From the NCBI GenBank assembly GCA_949592205.1, contig CATIUR010000001.1, positions 74,373,059 to 74,437,058 on the forward strand: a DNA stretch of 64,000 bases, read 5' to 3'. Source of the DNA: Helichrysum umbraculigerum. Taxonomy: Eukaryota; Streptophyta; Magnoliopsida; Asterales; Asteraceae. Made by a program: the position numbers and the translations under genes. Shown here in pieces: positions 12,171-23,921 of this stretch. The notes beneath the pieces were generated by a model. That model did not search any database, was not told where the DNA came from, and worked only from the letters and a program-made list of their open reading frames with translations. Positions within the stretch are counted from its first letter, which is position 1. Each line of letters begins with the position of its first letter.

Positions 12171-13171
12171 CCACCCCGGAGCAAATTAACCGAAATTATT
12201 GAATAAAGAACGGATAGGATTTAAAGTCAGAGCAATCCAAGGGCTTCAAATTAAAAGTCAACGAAAAAATCAACCGCCAAAAGGCAATTGACTACCCAGG
12301 AGCTATATATATGGCAAATTTTAAAGTGTGATATATTTAATTTAGTCATCATAAATGTGTGTAATTGAAACGTTTCCAACAATTATATTTATTGTACATA
12401 GAAATTGTATACTTTACCTGAATATAGAAATATATGTATCATCGTTTGATAGCCATCTTTACGAACAAAGTTGCCAAACTTAAATGTAAAGTGAAATGAA
12501 AATGAATGGTTTACGCATTATGTTAAACAAAATATGAATGTTATGCAGTGGTAATCTATTATTCATAAAAAGTAAAGGACTTGAATTTGACATATTTAGT
12601 TAACAAATTCTACATATTATAATTATCGCATTCAATTTTTCTTAACTACACCTCTTAAAATATGTCTTACTACCGTTGCTACTTCTACTTCTTCTGCTAC
12701 AAACACTTATGTGAACATCAACGATACACATACATCGCTTGTTAGCTTACATATGACACATACCACAACTATATATTTCTGAGAGACATGTTCAACTTAA
12801 TATATAAACACATAATCTTAAAACATACATACTGCAACTATACTAAAAAATCATCAACAATTGATATTGAACAAAAAAAACTAAACATTTATACCATAAT
12901 ACTCAAGCATGTAACATATTTGAAACAATATGTATAAGCAACTAACTTTTATAAAAAAACATATCATTCCGTACTGTACTCATTGTGTTTTAATTCCATA
13001 TTCAGATTTTCATAATAGGAAGAAAGACAAGTAATTGACATTGTAGTTATGGTGAAGAAGAGACATTATCTATGGTAAATGTGAGGAGAACAAGGAGATA
13101 TCAGCCTTATGTTTTTAGCCGTAACAAAGTTTACCGTCTCATTGATGGAAGCGATGAAAGTAATGAAGACT
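12171..13171. other. AT-rich intergenic DNA, nothing recognised
   Basis: No long open frame, RNA gene or mobile element signature was seen on either strand. Confidence 0.5.
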
Positions 13172-13263
13172 AATAGATTGGCTCCGGTTGATTTCTTTTT
13201 AACCGATTCATTTTAATAAAATCTTTCTACTGTTCAAAAAAAAAAAAAAAAAAAATAGATTGG
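13172..13263 (+). mobile_element. 5'-truncated LINE-like tail with target duplication
   Basis: AATAGATTGG occurs at 13172-13181 and again at 13254-13263. Between them is a short piece ending TTTAATAAAATCTTTCTACTGTTC followed by about 20 A. A poly-A end plus flanking duplication is the mark of LINE-type retroposition, and the sequence before the tail resembles plant LINE 3' ends. Only about 50 bases of element remain. Confidence 0.6.
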
Positions 13264-13559
13264 ATCTCTAATTTCAAATTTTATCTTATTTTTCAAGTAA
13301 ACTTTTATGTTTCATCTTGTAATAATACGTGTAGTACTATCATCTTGTAATAAAACTGATAATATGTTGAAGTGCTACTCTTTTTTAATTATTTATAAAT
13401 TGTTTTTTTTAATCTTTTTCGATTATAAACCCTCTCAGAGTTTTTGTATCGTATGTCTTTTAAGTAAAATGTATTAAAATGAATTTAAATCATACAAACC
13501 AAATAAATGCTCGCTAATAATATTTGAACTTCAACACAAAAATAAGTTAAAACTAAACT

Positions 13560-13823
13560 AATAAACTGAATAATATGTACTTGAGATCTGGCTCAGTTGG
13601 TTGAGCATCCTTGGCATTTGCCACAGGTTGGGGGTTCGACCCCCACTCGGTACATGGAAAATCCATTGGGCCTTTGGGCTCCGTGGTGAGGAGTTTTCCC
13701 AATTGGGCTTCTTCTCGAGGGTGCATTATGGAGATGATCGGGTGGACCACTACCTGCCTAGGTCCGTCAGTGATTCAAAACTGACTTTCAAAAAAAAAAT
13801 AAAAAAAATAAACTGAATAATAT
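13560..13823 (+). mobile_element. tRNA-derived SINE with 17-bp target site duplication
   Basis: A perfect 17-bp duplication (AATAAACTGAATAATAT) flanks it at 13560-13576 and 13807-13823. The 230-bp body (13577-13806) starts with a tRNA-like head holding an A box (TGGCTCAGTTGGTTGAGC, near 13590) and a B box (GGTTCGACCCC, near 13633), the internal RNA polymerase III promoter. It ends in an A-rich tail. The head does not fold as a complete tRNA, so this is not a tRNA gene. The intact duplication suggests a fairly recent insertion. Confidence 0.9.
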
Positions 13824-14095
13824 ACACATTAAAGCCCCCTAAAAAACCCTAACATACACATAAGCAAAAACAGAAAAAATCATACAGAAGGTTCAACAAA
13901 AGTCCAAACTATCGAACTATTCAACGACTTCGTACCTTGCAACTCGCAACCTAATTATCGATATACGAATTTATAAGACATTTTTTATTAACTTGTTGAG
14001 TAAAGTTCAAAGAGTAAGGTTTTTATAACTTTTTATAAAACTTTTCTTAATATTCTCTCTGTCTCGGTCAAAGTGTCCATTTTGACTTTACACAC

Positions 14096-14317
14096 AGTTT
14101 TACGATTCTTCACTAATAACATTTTTCACCAATCAAATAATATATTTACCAACTAAAATTGATTGGTTGAAATATGAAAGTTGACACTTATTCGTGACAA
14201 TCTAAAAGTTTTACGATTCTTCACTAATAACATTTTTCACCAATCAAATAATATATTTATCAACTAAAATTGATTAATTGATATATGAAAGTTGACACTT
14301 ATTTGTGACAACCTAAA
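14096..14317 (+). repeat. Two tandem copies of a 111-bp unit
   Basis: Units 14096-14206 and 14207-14317 are nearly identical (both start AGTTTTACGATTCTTCACTA). Each contains an internal inverted repeat, CACCAATCAA paired with TTGATTGGTTG. The sequence just upstream (CTCTCTGTCTCGGTCAAAGTGTCC near 14057) resembles Stowaway-type MITE ends, so the block may be a partly duplicated, truncated MITE; that is inference. Confidence 0.7.
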
Positions 14318-14470
14318 ATAGGTTTGTGGATTACTTTTTTCAACACGAGTTTCCCTAAAATATTTGGATCTTCCCTTAAATAAAACCCTTTTCCCTCCAC
14401 CCATGAGATGAGATGAGATAAGATTATTATGTTCTCACAAATAACAGAAAACTAACCTCCATACTCATCA
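14318..14470 (+). promoter_or_regulatory. Immediate 5' flank of the MutS2 gene
   Basis: A CT-rich stretch and a short GAGAT repeat (14405-14420) precede the ATG at 14471. There is no clear TATA box, so the transcription start cannot be placed. Confidence 0.35.
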
Positions 14471-17400
14471 ATGTATCTCCACAATTTCTTCTTCATCGCA
14501 ACTCCCTTAAAACCCTCATTTCCAATTCACAGATTCCGTTCAATCAAATGCACAGCAGATACAGCTCATCACCGATTCAACCTCGCACAATCACTACAAA
14601 CCGAAACATTAAACATTCTCGAATGGCCGTCGGTGTGCAACCAAATCTCCGCTTTCACTTCTACTACGATGGGCCGTACGGCTGCTCGAAGCGGTCAGGT
14701 TCCAATTGGAAGAACACCTGAGGAGAGCAGGAAGTTTTTGAGTCAAACTTCGGCTGCGTTTGCGCTTCCGTTGCCGCCGGATTTCTCAGGAATTGAAGAT
14801 GTTTCGGCGATCGTTGAGGCGGCTGTGGCCGGTCAGTTGCTTTCGGTTAGAGAGATTTGCTCGGTGAAACGGACGTTACGGTCGGCTAGGGTTTTGCTTG
14901 ATCAGTTGGAGAAGGTCTATCTACAATCAGATAGGTATAAAGCTTACATTCTTTGAGAATCAGTTACATTCTATTTTGTTTTTCTTGTCCTTTTGATTTC
15001 GGTTATAAGATGATGTTGCTGGAGATTTATTTACATTAGCCTTAATTTACCTAATAAAGTGTCATGAATGAACTGTTGTATATAGTGCGAATGTGATGTG
15101 ATTATTAGTCTTGCATTCAATTTCAGTTGACCTAGAACTGACTACTGAAATGCTCGGTGATATATGACTTCAGCTCAGAGTAGTTATACTCTGTACCTTG
15201 TTGGTGTTACTACATTATTCCCTAGCACTACAAGCTTAAAAGCGATCTTGGATGCACAAGAGGTTAGAATAAAACTATTGAATAATAAAATGAGAAATAA
15301 TAAGAGGTCCATTTTTTTTATTAAGTATCGGTTGGATAACTAGGATGGTGTGTACAATGGAAACAACATTGCTCATGCTTTACGGAAAAAAAGATTCACC
15401 AGAGAATAATTAATTGAAACTATCTAGATTGTTGCTTCTCCAGCATCAAACTGAAAACTTTTATGATTGAGGAAAGGTCAATACCAGAGCGGCCTCCAAC
15501 GTTGATATACGTTACAGGATGATAATTTATCAAGGATTTGATTCCTTCTATGGTTTAGGACTTTAGGTTATGCCTTAGCTATTATTATGATAGAAAAGAT
15601 AGATGCTTCTTCGCTTGATGTCATTATCTTAGTTAGTCACCGTGTATGCTCTTATTGGTACTTAAGGAGGTCTTTATTTTTGTTTGGCAGTTAAAACAAG
15701 CTGGGTTTAACATATTGTAATCAACATGCCTCATCGTGATGCAAAACTTTCTTTAATAAAACTGATATAAATGAACTGTGGAATTCGAAGTGCGAATGTG
15801 ATTACTGATTACTATTCAGACGTTCCATTTCAGTTGACATATGACGTGCCCACTGAGATGCTTCCCGATAAACATTGTCAGTTCAAAGTAGTTTATTGGA
15901 TATCATCTTTATTGTATTAACACAGGTACTATCCTCTGCTTGAAATTCTTCAGAATTGCAATTTTTTAATGGAGCTGGAGCAGAAAATAGACTTCTGTAT
16001 AGACTGTAAGCTCTCAATCATTCTTGATAGAGCCAGCGAAGATTTGGAGATTATTAGGTCAGAAAGAAAAAGTAACATGGAGGATCTCGACTCTCTGTTA
16101 AAAGAGGTATCTACTAAGGTGTTTCTGGCTGGGGGTATTGACAAACCGTTGGTAACCAAGCGTCGATCAAGATTGTGTGTTGGTATCAGGGCTTCTCATA
16201 AATCATTGTTGCCGAATGGTATTGTTTTAAATGTTAGCAGCTCCGGAGCAACATACTTCATGGAACCCAAAGAGGCGGTGGACTTGAATAACATGGAAGT
16301 CAGGCTTTCAAATGCAGAAAAAGTTGAGGAGCAAGCCATTTTGGGTTTGCTCTCATCTGAAATTGCACAATCGAAGTCAGAGATTAAGCACTTGTTAGAT
16401 AGGGTTCTTGAAGTTGATTTTGCAATTGCAAGAGCTGCGCATGCTCGGTGGATGGATGGGGTTTGTCCAGTTCTAAATGGCTCTGGTTACTTATCAGTAG
16501 ATATTGAAGGTATACAACATCCTTTGCTTCTTGAGGCCTCTCTGAAAAGTTTGCCAGATCATGTAGGTTCCAAATCTAGTAATTCTGTTCTTTGGTGCGA
16601 GGGAAATGGAGTGACGGGTCAACGGTCTTCTGATTCTTTGACTTTTCCAGTTCCCATTGACATCAGAGTTAAAAATGAAACGAGAGTGGTTGTAATCTCA
16701 GGACCTAACACTGGGGGTAAAACTGCTTCCATGAAAACATTAGGATTGGCATCTATTATGTTAAAGGCTGGCATGTATTTACCTGCTAAAAATCATCCAA
16801 CCCTTCCATGGTTCGATTATATTCTGGCAGATATAGGAGACAGTCAGGTAATACTCTACACTCCCCCTAATAATCCTACATATGGAACCATGAAAACTCA
16901 AATGTATGATGTGCAAAATCGTACGTCTAGGATGGATGTAGCTTAATTTAGTGATTACAGCTGCCAATTTTGATTAGTTTACTTATCACCTGTTTTGAAC
17001 CTTTACCGAACCTGCCCTTTGCCTACTCTACGGGGAACAAACTCCAATTGTTTTAGTTCTTTGTTCTGTTATTTGTATGTCAGTTAACATTCTGAAATTC
17101 TTATCATTTTATTGTAGTCTCTGGAACAAAGCCTCTCAACTTTTAGCGGTCACCTCTCACGGATTTGTAAGATGTTAGAAGTGACCTCTACACAATCACT
17201 CATTCTTATCGATGAAATTGGCAGTGGGACCGACCCATCAGAGGGTGTGGCACTTTCAACTAGCATACTGGGGTATCTTAAAGATAGAGTCAACTTAGCA
17301 GTAACAACTACACATTATGCAGATTTATCTCTTCTAAAAGAGAAGGATTCTCGATATGAGAATGCAGCAATGGAGTTCTCTTTGGAGACTCTACAACCTA

Positions 17401-19363
17401 CCTACAGAATACTTTGGGGAAGCACAGGCGAATCAAATGCATTAAACATTGCTAAATCAATAGGTTTCGATGAAAAAATAGTTACGCGTGCGGAAACATG
17501 GGTCAGAAGGTTGATGCCAGATAAGGCAGAGAAGCGGAGAGGTCTGCTTTATCAGTCTCTAATGGATGAAAAAAACAGATTAGAAGTTGAGGCAAACAGA
17601 GCTGCACATATATATTCAAATACCATGAATCTATATCATGAGGTATGACTTCTTGCTTTTTTATTTTGTTGTGGCAATATCAACCCATTAATGGATGAAT
17701 GGGTCAATTCGGATATGCTTCCTCTCCAACGGGTCAAACGGGTATAATAAATGAGATATTGATTTAAAAGAAAACAGTTTAGTGACGGGTTGACAGTCAC
17801 CCAAAAGTGAAGGAAATAATTGGACCAAAAGTGTTTCGTGTCAACCAAACCCAGTCTGCTTTAACCTTTTACTCAACTCACCGACCCACCCATCTTGGCA
17901 CCTTAAATAATATGGTTATTATTATATCATGAATATTTAACATATATGTCTACTGTTTCTGGTCATCTTTTGTCAAGATTCGAGATGAGGCAGATGATCT
18001 TCCCATACGTGAGGCAGCTCTTAAGGCAAAAGAAACTCAAAAGATTCAAAGTGAAGTAATTGCCGTGAAGTCTCAATTAGAGACAATAGTGAAAGAATTT
18101 GAAGAAAAGCTTACAACTACTAGTATTGAGCAGCTAAATGCACTTCTTAAAGAATCCGAGTCTGCCATTACATCAATTGTTGAAGCTCACCAGTACACTG
18201 AAGAAACGTCTGTCACAGAAGCAGAAATTTCTTCTCTTAGACTGAAGGTGGGAGACCAAGTCCTTGTGAGAGGATTAGGAAATAAATTGGCAACTATAGT
18301 TGAACCACCTGGGACTGATGGCACCGCCCTTGTCCAATATGGAAAAATTAGGGTTCGTGTGAATGTGGGCGGTATGAGAGCTGTTCAGAGTAGTGATATG
18401 ACCCCAACAGCAAATTCACGATCACAAACCAAAAAGCAGGTGTGTCTCGAGTGTATTTATTGAATATCCTGGTATTTGTTTGCTATAAGATCCCGGTAAA
18501 CATGGGTAGGCTGAGTAATGTGTTGAAGCAGATTTCGGTCAAAATTGGGAATTTTTTGGTACATGTTGAAATGGGTTTGGGCAGGTTGACCATATACAAA
18601 TATTTGTCCAAATCTTTTATTATTTTTGTTTTCTTAGTAAAATATCCTATATGCACAAGCCTGGTAAGCGAATATGTTTTCTTAGAGTATGATGGTAGAA
18701 ACATTTTGAGATATATCATCTTGTAAAGATTTGGTATAATACGAGTAGTCTGGCTTCAGTTCTGATTGGTTGTAGACTTGTAGCCTGTTAACGAGTCCGC
18801 ATTATCTACAAAAAGATATTGAGAACCTGAATGCATGTTGCTGATTTGGTTGCTATTTAGTTTGTTGATTTTTCAGTTTGAACTGTCTTATACACACCCC
18901 TACTTTTGATGCACTTTTTTCAAAATTTCAAATATAAGTATAAAATTTAAGATTCGCACGTTCGTGTTTTCATCTACTTGATAATTGAAGTGTGGGGGTA
19001 TGAAATGTGTTATATGTATGCTGTGGAATCTGACTATTTGCGTGCTCTTAGGGACTGAGGATCAGAAGCCTAAAGAATTTATCAGAGGTCAGCAATAGTG
19101 AAGAGGTTTCTTATGGACCGGTGCTGCAGACATCAAAGAACACAGTTGATTTACGTGGTATGCGAGTGGAGGAAGCGTCTCACCACCTTAACTTGGCTCT
19201 AGATACAACTGCGTCTAGGTCGGTACTCTTTATTATTCATGGGATGGGTACTGGTGTTGTGAAGGAATGTGCACAAACAATATTAAAAAAACACCCGCGT
19301 GTTGTTAAGTTTGAACAAGATGGTCCAACTAATTACGGTTGTACAGTTGCTTACATTAAATGA
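14471..19363 (+). CDS. MutS2-type DNA mismatch-repair-family ATPase with Smr domain, five exons
   Basis: Exons by GT-AG joins with matching phases: 14471-14934, 15926-16847, 17118-17642, 17978-18439, 19052-19363, giving 894 aa. Exon 1 starts with a Ser/Arg/Phe-rich leader that could be an organelle transit peptide. The ATPase domain has Walker A GPNTGGKT at residues 414-421 (just before exon 2 ends) and Walker B LILIDE with Asp-Glu at 494-495, followed by GSGTDPSEG. A coiled-coil-like basic stretch follows. The last exon is an Smr domain with VDLRG (823-827) and HGMGTG (854-859), the motifs of the Smr nuclease. The N-terminal mismatch-binding domain of MutS1 is absent, as usual for MutS2. Bacterial MutS2 acts on branched or stalled-ribosome substrates; the plant role is not shown by sequence. 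No stop or shift interrupts the model. Confidence 0.93.
15086..15895 (+). repeat. Diverged duplication inside MutS2 intron 1
   Basis: Segments at about 15070-15195 and 15765-15895 align with many differences (shared landmarks: GTGCGAATGTGAT, CATTTCAGTTGAC or CAATTTCAGTTGAC, GAGATGCTTC or GAAATGCTCG). The second copy abuts exon 2. The sequence between them shows nothing recognisable. Confidence 0.6.
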
Positions 19364-19872
19364 ATATACCATATATAAATACCAGTTAATTTGTCAGATA
19401 GAAATGGTTCCTTGTTTCTTTTTATGTTTCAAAAATGCTTTGCTCTAGACAAATTCAACATCTTGGTTCCTAGGTAACTTCCGATATCATGATTATTGAG
19501 TTATGTTGTTACTTAACCAGATAACGTTCAAAACAATGTGAACCGTGTTGTTCCGGTTCTTTTCAATGCTAAGAATCATATGTAAGATAAAATAAAGTTG
19601 CTACTTTTTCTATCACTTGGTAAACTTCTTTCTATTTTATGACGGAACAATGATGCTGATTGAGCTATATTGCGACTCAACTCATTTTCTTTCAATTTCG
19701 ATAAAAGAGGCAGAATGCACAAACACAACACACCTTGAAACTGCTATAAATAGGATCTTTGAAAAGAACACAAAGTTATTTTTCCTAGTTAAGCGCTATC
19801 TCTAGCCATATGTTGTACTAGTTACTCAATGGGCTCGGAACCATGTCATTGGGCCCATCCCTTCTCATCCTA
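19364..19872. other. MutS2 3' flank, nothing else recognised
   Basis: AT-rich sequence with several AATAAA-like stretches (for instance AATAAAG near 19590) that could serve as polyadenylation signals. No credible gene. Confidence 0.4.
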
Positions 19873-20286
19873 TCAAGGGTGGCGGTGTACAGGTGTAGAA
19901 AGTGGACTGGGGTGATGACGTAGTGCACTGCAACCAGGCAAGAAACCGCAAAATATGAACGGTGGAAATCGTAAAATGTTATGAAACCTGAAGGAGGTGC
20001 CACCGCTGCCTCCACCTTTCCCACTTTCATGCCTGCCACCACTGCAACCACTAGCATTATTTTCAGTTTGATCGAGTTTTGAGTGAAGGTGTTCAGTGGC
20101 TTTATGTGCCGATTCAGTGGCCCAAAATGTGTTAACTTTGGGTTCACTACTTTTCTCCATTTGTAGCTTTCGTAATCTGGGGGCTTTAGGAGGAGGTTTG
20201 ACCACATGAGCCAAGGCAAGTGTTGACCCCATGAGGGCCAAAATGGCTATGCAAAACCATTGTGTAGTAGGTTTTGGTGTATCCAT
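19873..20286 (-). CDS. Candidate small secreted protein, unknown family
   Basis: 137 codons from an ATG in good context (CAACAATGG). Residues about 8-26 are hydrophobic (FCIAILALMGSTLALA) and look like a signal peptide with cleavage near A26. The mature part is basic, then rich in Gly and Ser (GKGGGSGG), and ends in a His/Pro/Ser tail. I recognise no domain and no known peptide-hormone motif. Another frame is open on the same strand across most of the region, which lowers confidence. No introns were needed. Confidence 0.4.
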   Translation of the reverse strand: MDTPKPTTQWFCIAILALMGSTLALAHVVKPPPKAPRLRKLQMEKSSEPKVNTFWATESAHKATEHLHSKLDQTENNASGCSGGRHESGKGGGSGGTSFRFHNILRFPPFIFCGFLPGCSALRHHPSPLSTPVHRHP

Positions 20287-20551
20287 TGTTGAAATGACTT
20301 ACTCAAGTCCTTTGGGTCTGGGTACTTATTGATATTTGGTAACCTTTATGTGGTGCAGCTATGTATGGACTTTTTGTTTGTTTTGTATTGTACGCTTAAA
20401 TGAAGGTGATCTTTGAGGATGGTGCAAGTAAGAAAACGGATCACGTAAGCATTGCCTTTTTGAACAAGATTATGAGAACTAGTGAAATCAAGTTTACCAA
20501 ACCTGATTTCTAAGATTGTTAATATTGAAACAGAGTTTGGCAAACTCAACT

Positions 20552-20953
20552 TCAAAATGATGAAAGGATGAATTTTATATCCTGATCTTGTGCCATCGTT
20601 TGTTCTTCTTCCCGCCGGATAGGATTGTCACTCCTCGTCCTTCTTAAGGTTTGTTGAATTTGACGATGTTGATAGGCACTAAGTCGACTAGGACCAATAT
20701 CATATTGCCTTAGGAGAACACGTAGACGAGTGTTAGGGTAAACTGCTACGTATGCTCCATTTATCGTTTCATATTGAACTGCTCCGCCTTTCGATATTCG
20801 CCACACCTGCTCTACTCGTGGAATTTGGTCACCATATTCATCGGTCGAAGAAGAATGGGTGGTATGGTAACTTTGGACCATTGTTGGTTCCGTGGTTGAT
20901 TGGTAACATAATGCATCACTCGCATAACAATGCCAACCCTATGCTCTAATGTT
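20552..20953 (-). pseudogene. Copy 1 of a decayed duplicated gene (unknown family)
   Basis: The open part (20552-20881) reads STDEYGDQIPRVEQVWRIS, then NTRLRVLLRQYDIGPSRL, then QQTLRRTRSDNPIRREEEQ. It matches copy 2 at 21188-21753 over about 360 bp. Upstream of its first Met the matching frame contains a TAG that is shared with copy 2, so it is probably not a complete gene. I do not recognise the family. Confidence 0.5.
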
Positions 20954-21187
20954 TATTTCTTTTGGATTAGCCGTTTCATCTCCTTGGCCGTCATTCTTTG
21001 ACATAGTTGCACTCATACAATTATGAGATTTCTAAGATATAATAACTCGATACAACAACAAACTTTAAAACCTTATTAATACATAAGCAATTACAAGGAA
21101 ATAAGTAACAAGTTTAACATAAATGTGTGTGTGATTAAGATAAGTTTGACATAGATAATTATTCTATTTATTCATATTGAAGCAGTC
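20954..21187. other. Gap between the two duplicated copies
   Basis: AT-rich; nothing recognised. Confidence 0.4.
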
Positions 21188-21753
21188 TAGTCATCAACGG
21201 GCCTTGTTTTCAACCAATCAATAAACATATATATTGCTCCCCTAACTTTATCGGCAACTATTACAAATTTTCTGATCATGCTGCCACTTTCATCTTTAGC
21301 CCTTAGTGACCTTGAGTGTCTGACAGTACTTCCATGATCGTGCACCATCATTTGTTCTTCTTCCCGCCAGATAAATTGTCACTCCTCGTCCTCCTTAAGG
21401 TTTGTTGAATTTGACGATGCAGATATGCACCGAGTCGATTAGGACCAACATCATATTGCCTTGGGAGAACAGGTAGACGAGTGTTAGGAGGAACTGCTAT
21501 ATATGCTCCATTTTGTCATTTCATATGGAAATGCTCCGCCTTCCGATATTCGCCACACCGGCTCTACTTGTGGAACTTGGTCACCATATTCATCAGTCGA
21601 TGAAGAATGGGTAGGATGGTAACTTTGGACCATGGTTGGTTCCGTAGTTAATTGGTGACTATACGCATCACCCGCATAAGAATAATAACCCTATGCTCTA
21701 ATGTACCTCTCCGCATATGAAGAATAAGGTAATGAGGAACTCTCTGCCATCAT
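21188..21753 (-). pseudogene. Copy 2 of the same decayed gene, longer
   Basis: It starts at MMAESSSLPYSSYAERYIRA (21753 downwards), meets the TAG shared with copy 1, then continues YYSYAGDAYSHQLTTEPTMV. The middle is broken by small indels: one near 21520, and one base lost in the SDN-REEEQ stretch relative to copy 1. After that the frame runs on to a C-terminus absent from copy 1 (RKFVIVADKVRGAIYMFIDW, ending at TAG 21188-21190). About 190-220 aa originally. Function unknown. Confidence 0.5.
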
Positions 21754-22417
21754 AGATTGCGTGACCGATAGATAGGTATATACACTAACATAATGCGGAT
21801 GAACCTTCAAATTGATTTATCGGTGAATGCTCAAACGATTATTGATCTCTATCGATGAAACTCGTAGGTTTATTTTGGAAATCTCGTCGATCTGAATTTC
21901 TAAGGTTACTTATAGTTTTGACCATTTTTAGCCTATACATAAAGGTAACCAGTCTATGCAATAAACGTCAATAAGCAAAATGATAGCTTAAATTTATTGG
22001 TTTAAGTTTAGGTATCCTAAAATTGACACCCAAATCCCTTAAACTATTTGTGCAATAGTTGATGAATAGTAAGTTTTTTTTAATCGTTATTATATAAATT
22101 TTATATAGTTTAATTATTTTAGTTGAATTTTGACTTTCGTATTCTACTATCTTAAAATATATTATTGATTAAATTACTTAATGTATAATTGTAAAATTAT
22201 ATATTTTATACTATATACGTTACCTTATATAAATATTCAAACATCTTTAATTTGAAATAACAAAAAAAAATATTATTCGTGTGTTTTATTTAACGCTAAG
22301 TGTTATTTTTATATTTTATTATTTTTATAAGTTACAAAATTGTTGACATCAAGTGTGATACACGTTATAATAATATGAACTTTATCACTTTTCTAATACA
22401 TCACATAATCATCTAAG

Positions 22418-22420
<3 letters not shown>
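21754..22420. other. AT-rich intergenic DNA
   Basis: No gene or repeat signature seen. Confidence 0.4.

Positions 22421-22501
<81 letters not shown>
22421..22501 (+). repeat. (TTA)27 microsatellite
   Basis: 81 bases of uninterrupted TTA units. Confidence 0.97.
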
Positions 22502-23047
22502 GCATAATTTATTATTTGTATTACCAATATAGTGATTTTACCACGAAGTACAACGAATTTTGAAGATATCCCATGATGTCAGTTTCGTTGCTTACATTAC
22601 ATATGCATAAAAGTACAACTATTACGATAGGCATCCCAACATATCCACCGATATATCACATAAACATTTTTATATGTATATAATAAATCATGCTAAAATA
22701 ATATAAACGTTTAAAGTAACATGTATCTCAAATTTATAAGTTGCATGAACTCACCTGTTTGCACTGTTAAAACACGCGTTTCTAGCTCACACACTAACAA
22801 TCTATATTTAAATGACCATTCTATCAGTTATCACAACTTAATTTATAGGTAAATTACGTTATTCCAAATGTTCATAACTATAAGGTCTAAGTCCATAATT
22901 TGTCCAATAATTCAAAGTTTATCCGGTATAAAAGCATCACTTTAACTTAAATATCAGTAACATGATTTTTTAAAAACCATTCCGTATGTTCACAACTAAG
23001 ACTTTTAAATGAAATATACATATTTAATAAATATATCTTTGCTTAAA

Positions 23048-23921
23048 TTAATTTATTGAGTAAGGTTCAAATGAGTACACCAATTTTGAGTGAGAATGAG
23101 GGAATCAACAGATTTCTGCCATGTGTCACTTTATTCTCCCTCCTCCACACTTTATTCTCTCTCCTCCACATTTTTAAAAATTAAATATCTCACAAACGGT
23201 AAGTCGAAAAATCATGAAAATTGCACCATAAAATTCAGCGTTTTCTCCTCTTCGATTTGCCGTCCCTCAAGGCATACTTTTAACAACTTTTTTTTTTTTC
23301 TCATTTTTTGGTGGGTTTCACAAATTAGTAACACATGTGTTAGTGATTAGTTGTACATTTAATTTGTGGTTAAGGTTAGGGTTTAAGGTTAGGTTTAGGG
23401 TTTAGTAGGGTTTATGGTTTAGGGTTTATAAGGGTTTAGGGTTTAGAAGGGGTTCAAGGTTTAGGGTTTAGAAAGATTTAGGGTTTAGCGTTTTGTAAAG
23501 CGTTTAGGGTTTAGGGTTTGGGGTTTAGGTGTTAGGGTTTAGGGTTTGAGGTTTGGGGTTTCGGGGAGAAACCCCAAACCTCAAACCCTAAACCCTAACC
23601 CCTAAACCCCAAACCCTAAACCCTAAACGCAACACTTTAACACATGTGTTAGTAAATGTGAAACCCACCAAAAAAATGAAAAAAAAAAAAACTTTTCGAA
23701 AGTATGTCTTGAGGGACGGCAAATCGAAGAGGAGAAAACGACTAATTTAATGGTGCAATTTTCATAATTTTTCGATTTGTCGTTTGTAAGATAATTGATG
23801 TTGGGGGTAAATGGGTTTTGTATATGTGGAACATTCTCTTTGTACACATGGCTTGATATCATTGGTTCCCTCGTTCTCACCTAAATTCCTATTCTCATTT
23901 GAACCCTACCCTTAATTTATT
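23048..23921. mobile_element. Mutator-like fold-back element with long terminal inverted repeats
   Basis: The element (23058-23911) is flanked by TTAATTTATT at 23048-23057 and 23912-23921, a 10-bp target duplication of Mutator size. Its ends are inverted: GAGTAAGGTTCAAATGAG at the left, GGGTAGGGTTCAAATGAG (inverse) at the right. Inverted similarity runs about 280 bp inward (for example CTCCTCTTCGATTTGCCGTCC near 23246 and its inverse near 23715). The matching site in the other palindrome arm (near 63605-63630) lacks the element. There is no transposase; it is non-autonomous. Confidence 0.85.
23366..23636 (+). repeat. Degenerate telomere-like repeat tract inside the fold-back element
   Basis: Many irregular TTTAGGG and GGTTTAGGG units on the plus strand, which turn at about 23560-23570 into the inverse CCCTAAACC. 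The tract forms the centre of the fold-back element rather than a chromosome end. Confidence 0.85.

Noticed and set aside
13577..13650. tRNA gene
   Set aside because: A and B boxes are present, but the sequence does not close an acceptor stem and lies inside a SINE with target duplication and A tail.
23366..23636. Interstitial true telomere or chromosome fusion
   Set aside because: Units are irregular and confined between the inverted ends of a fold-back element with its own target duplication.
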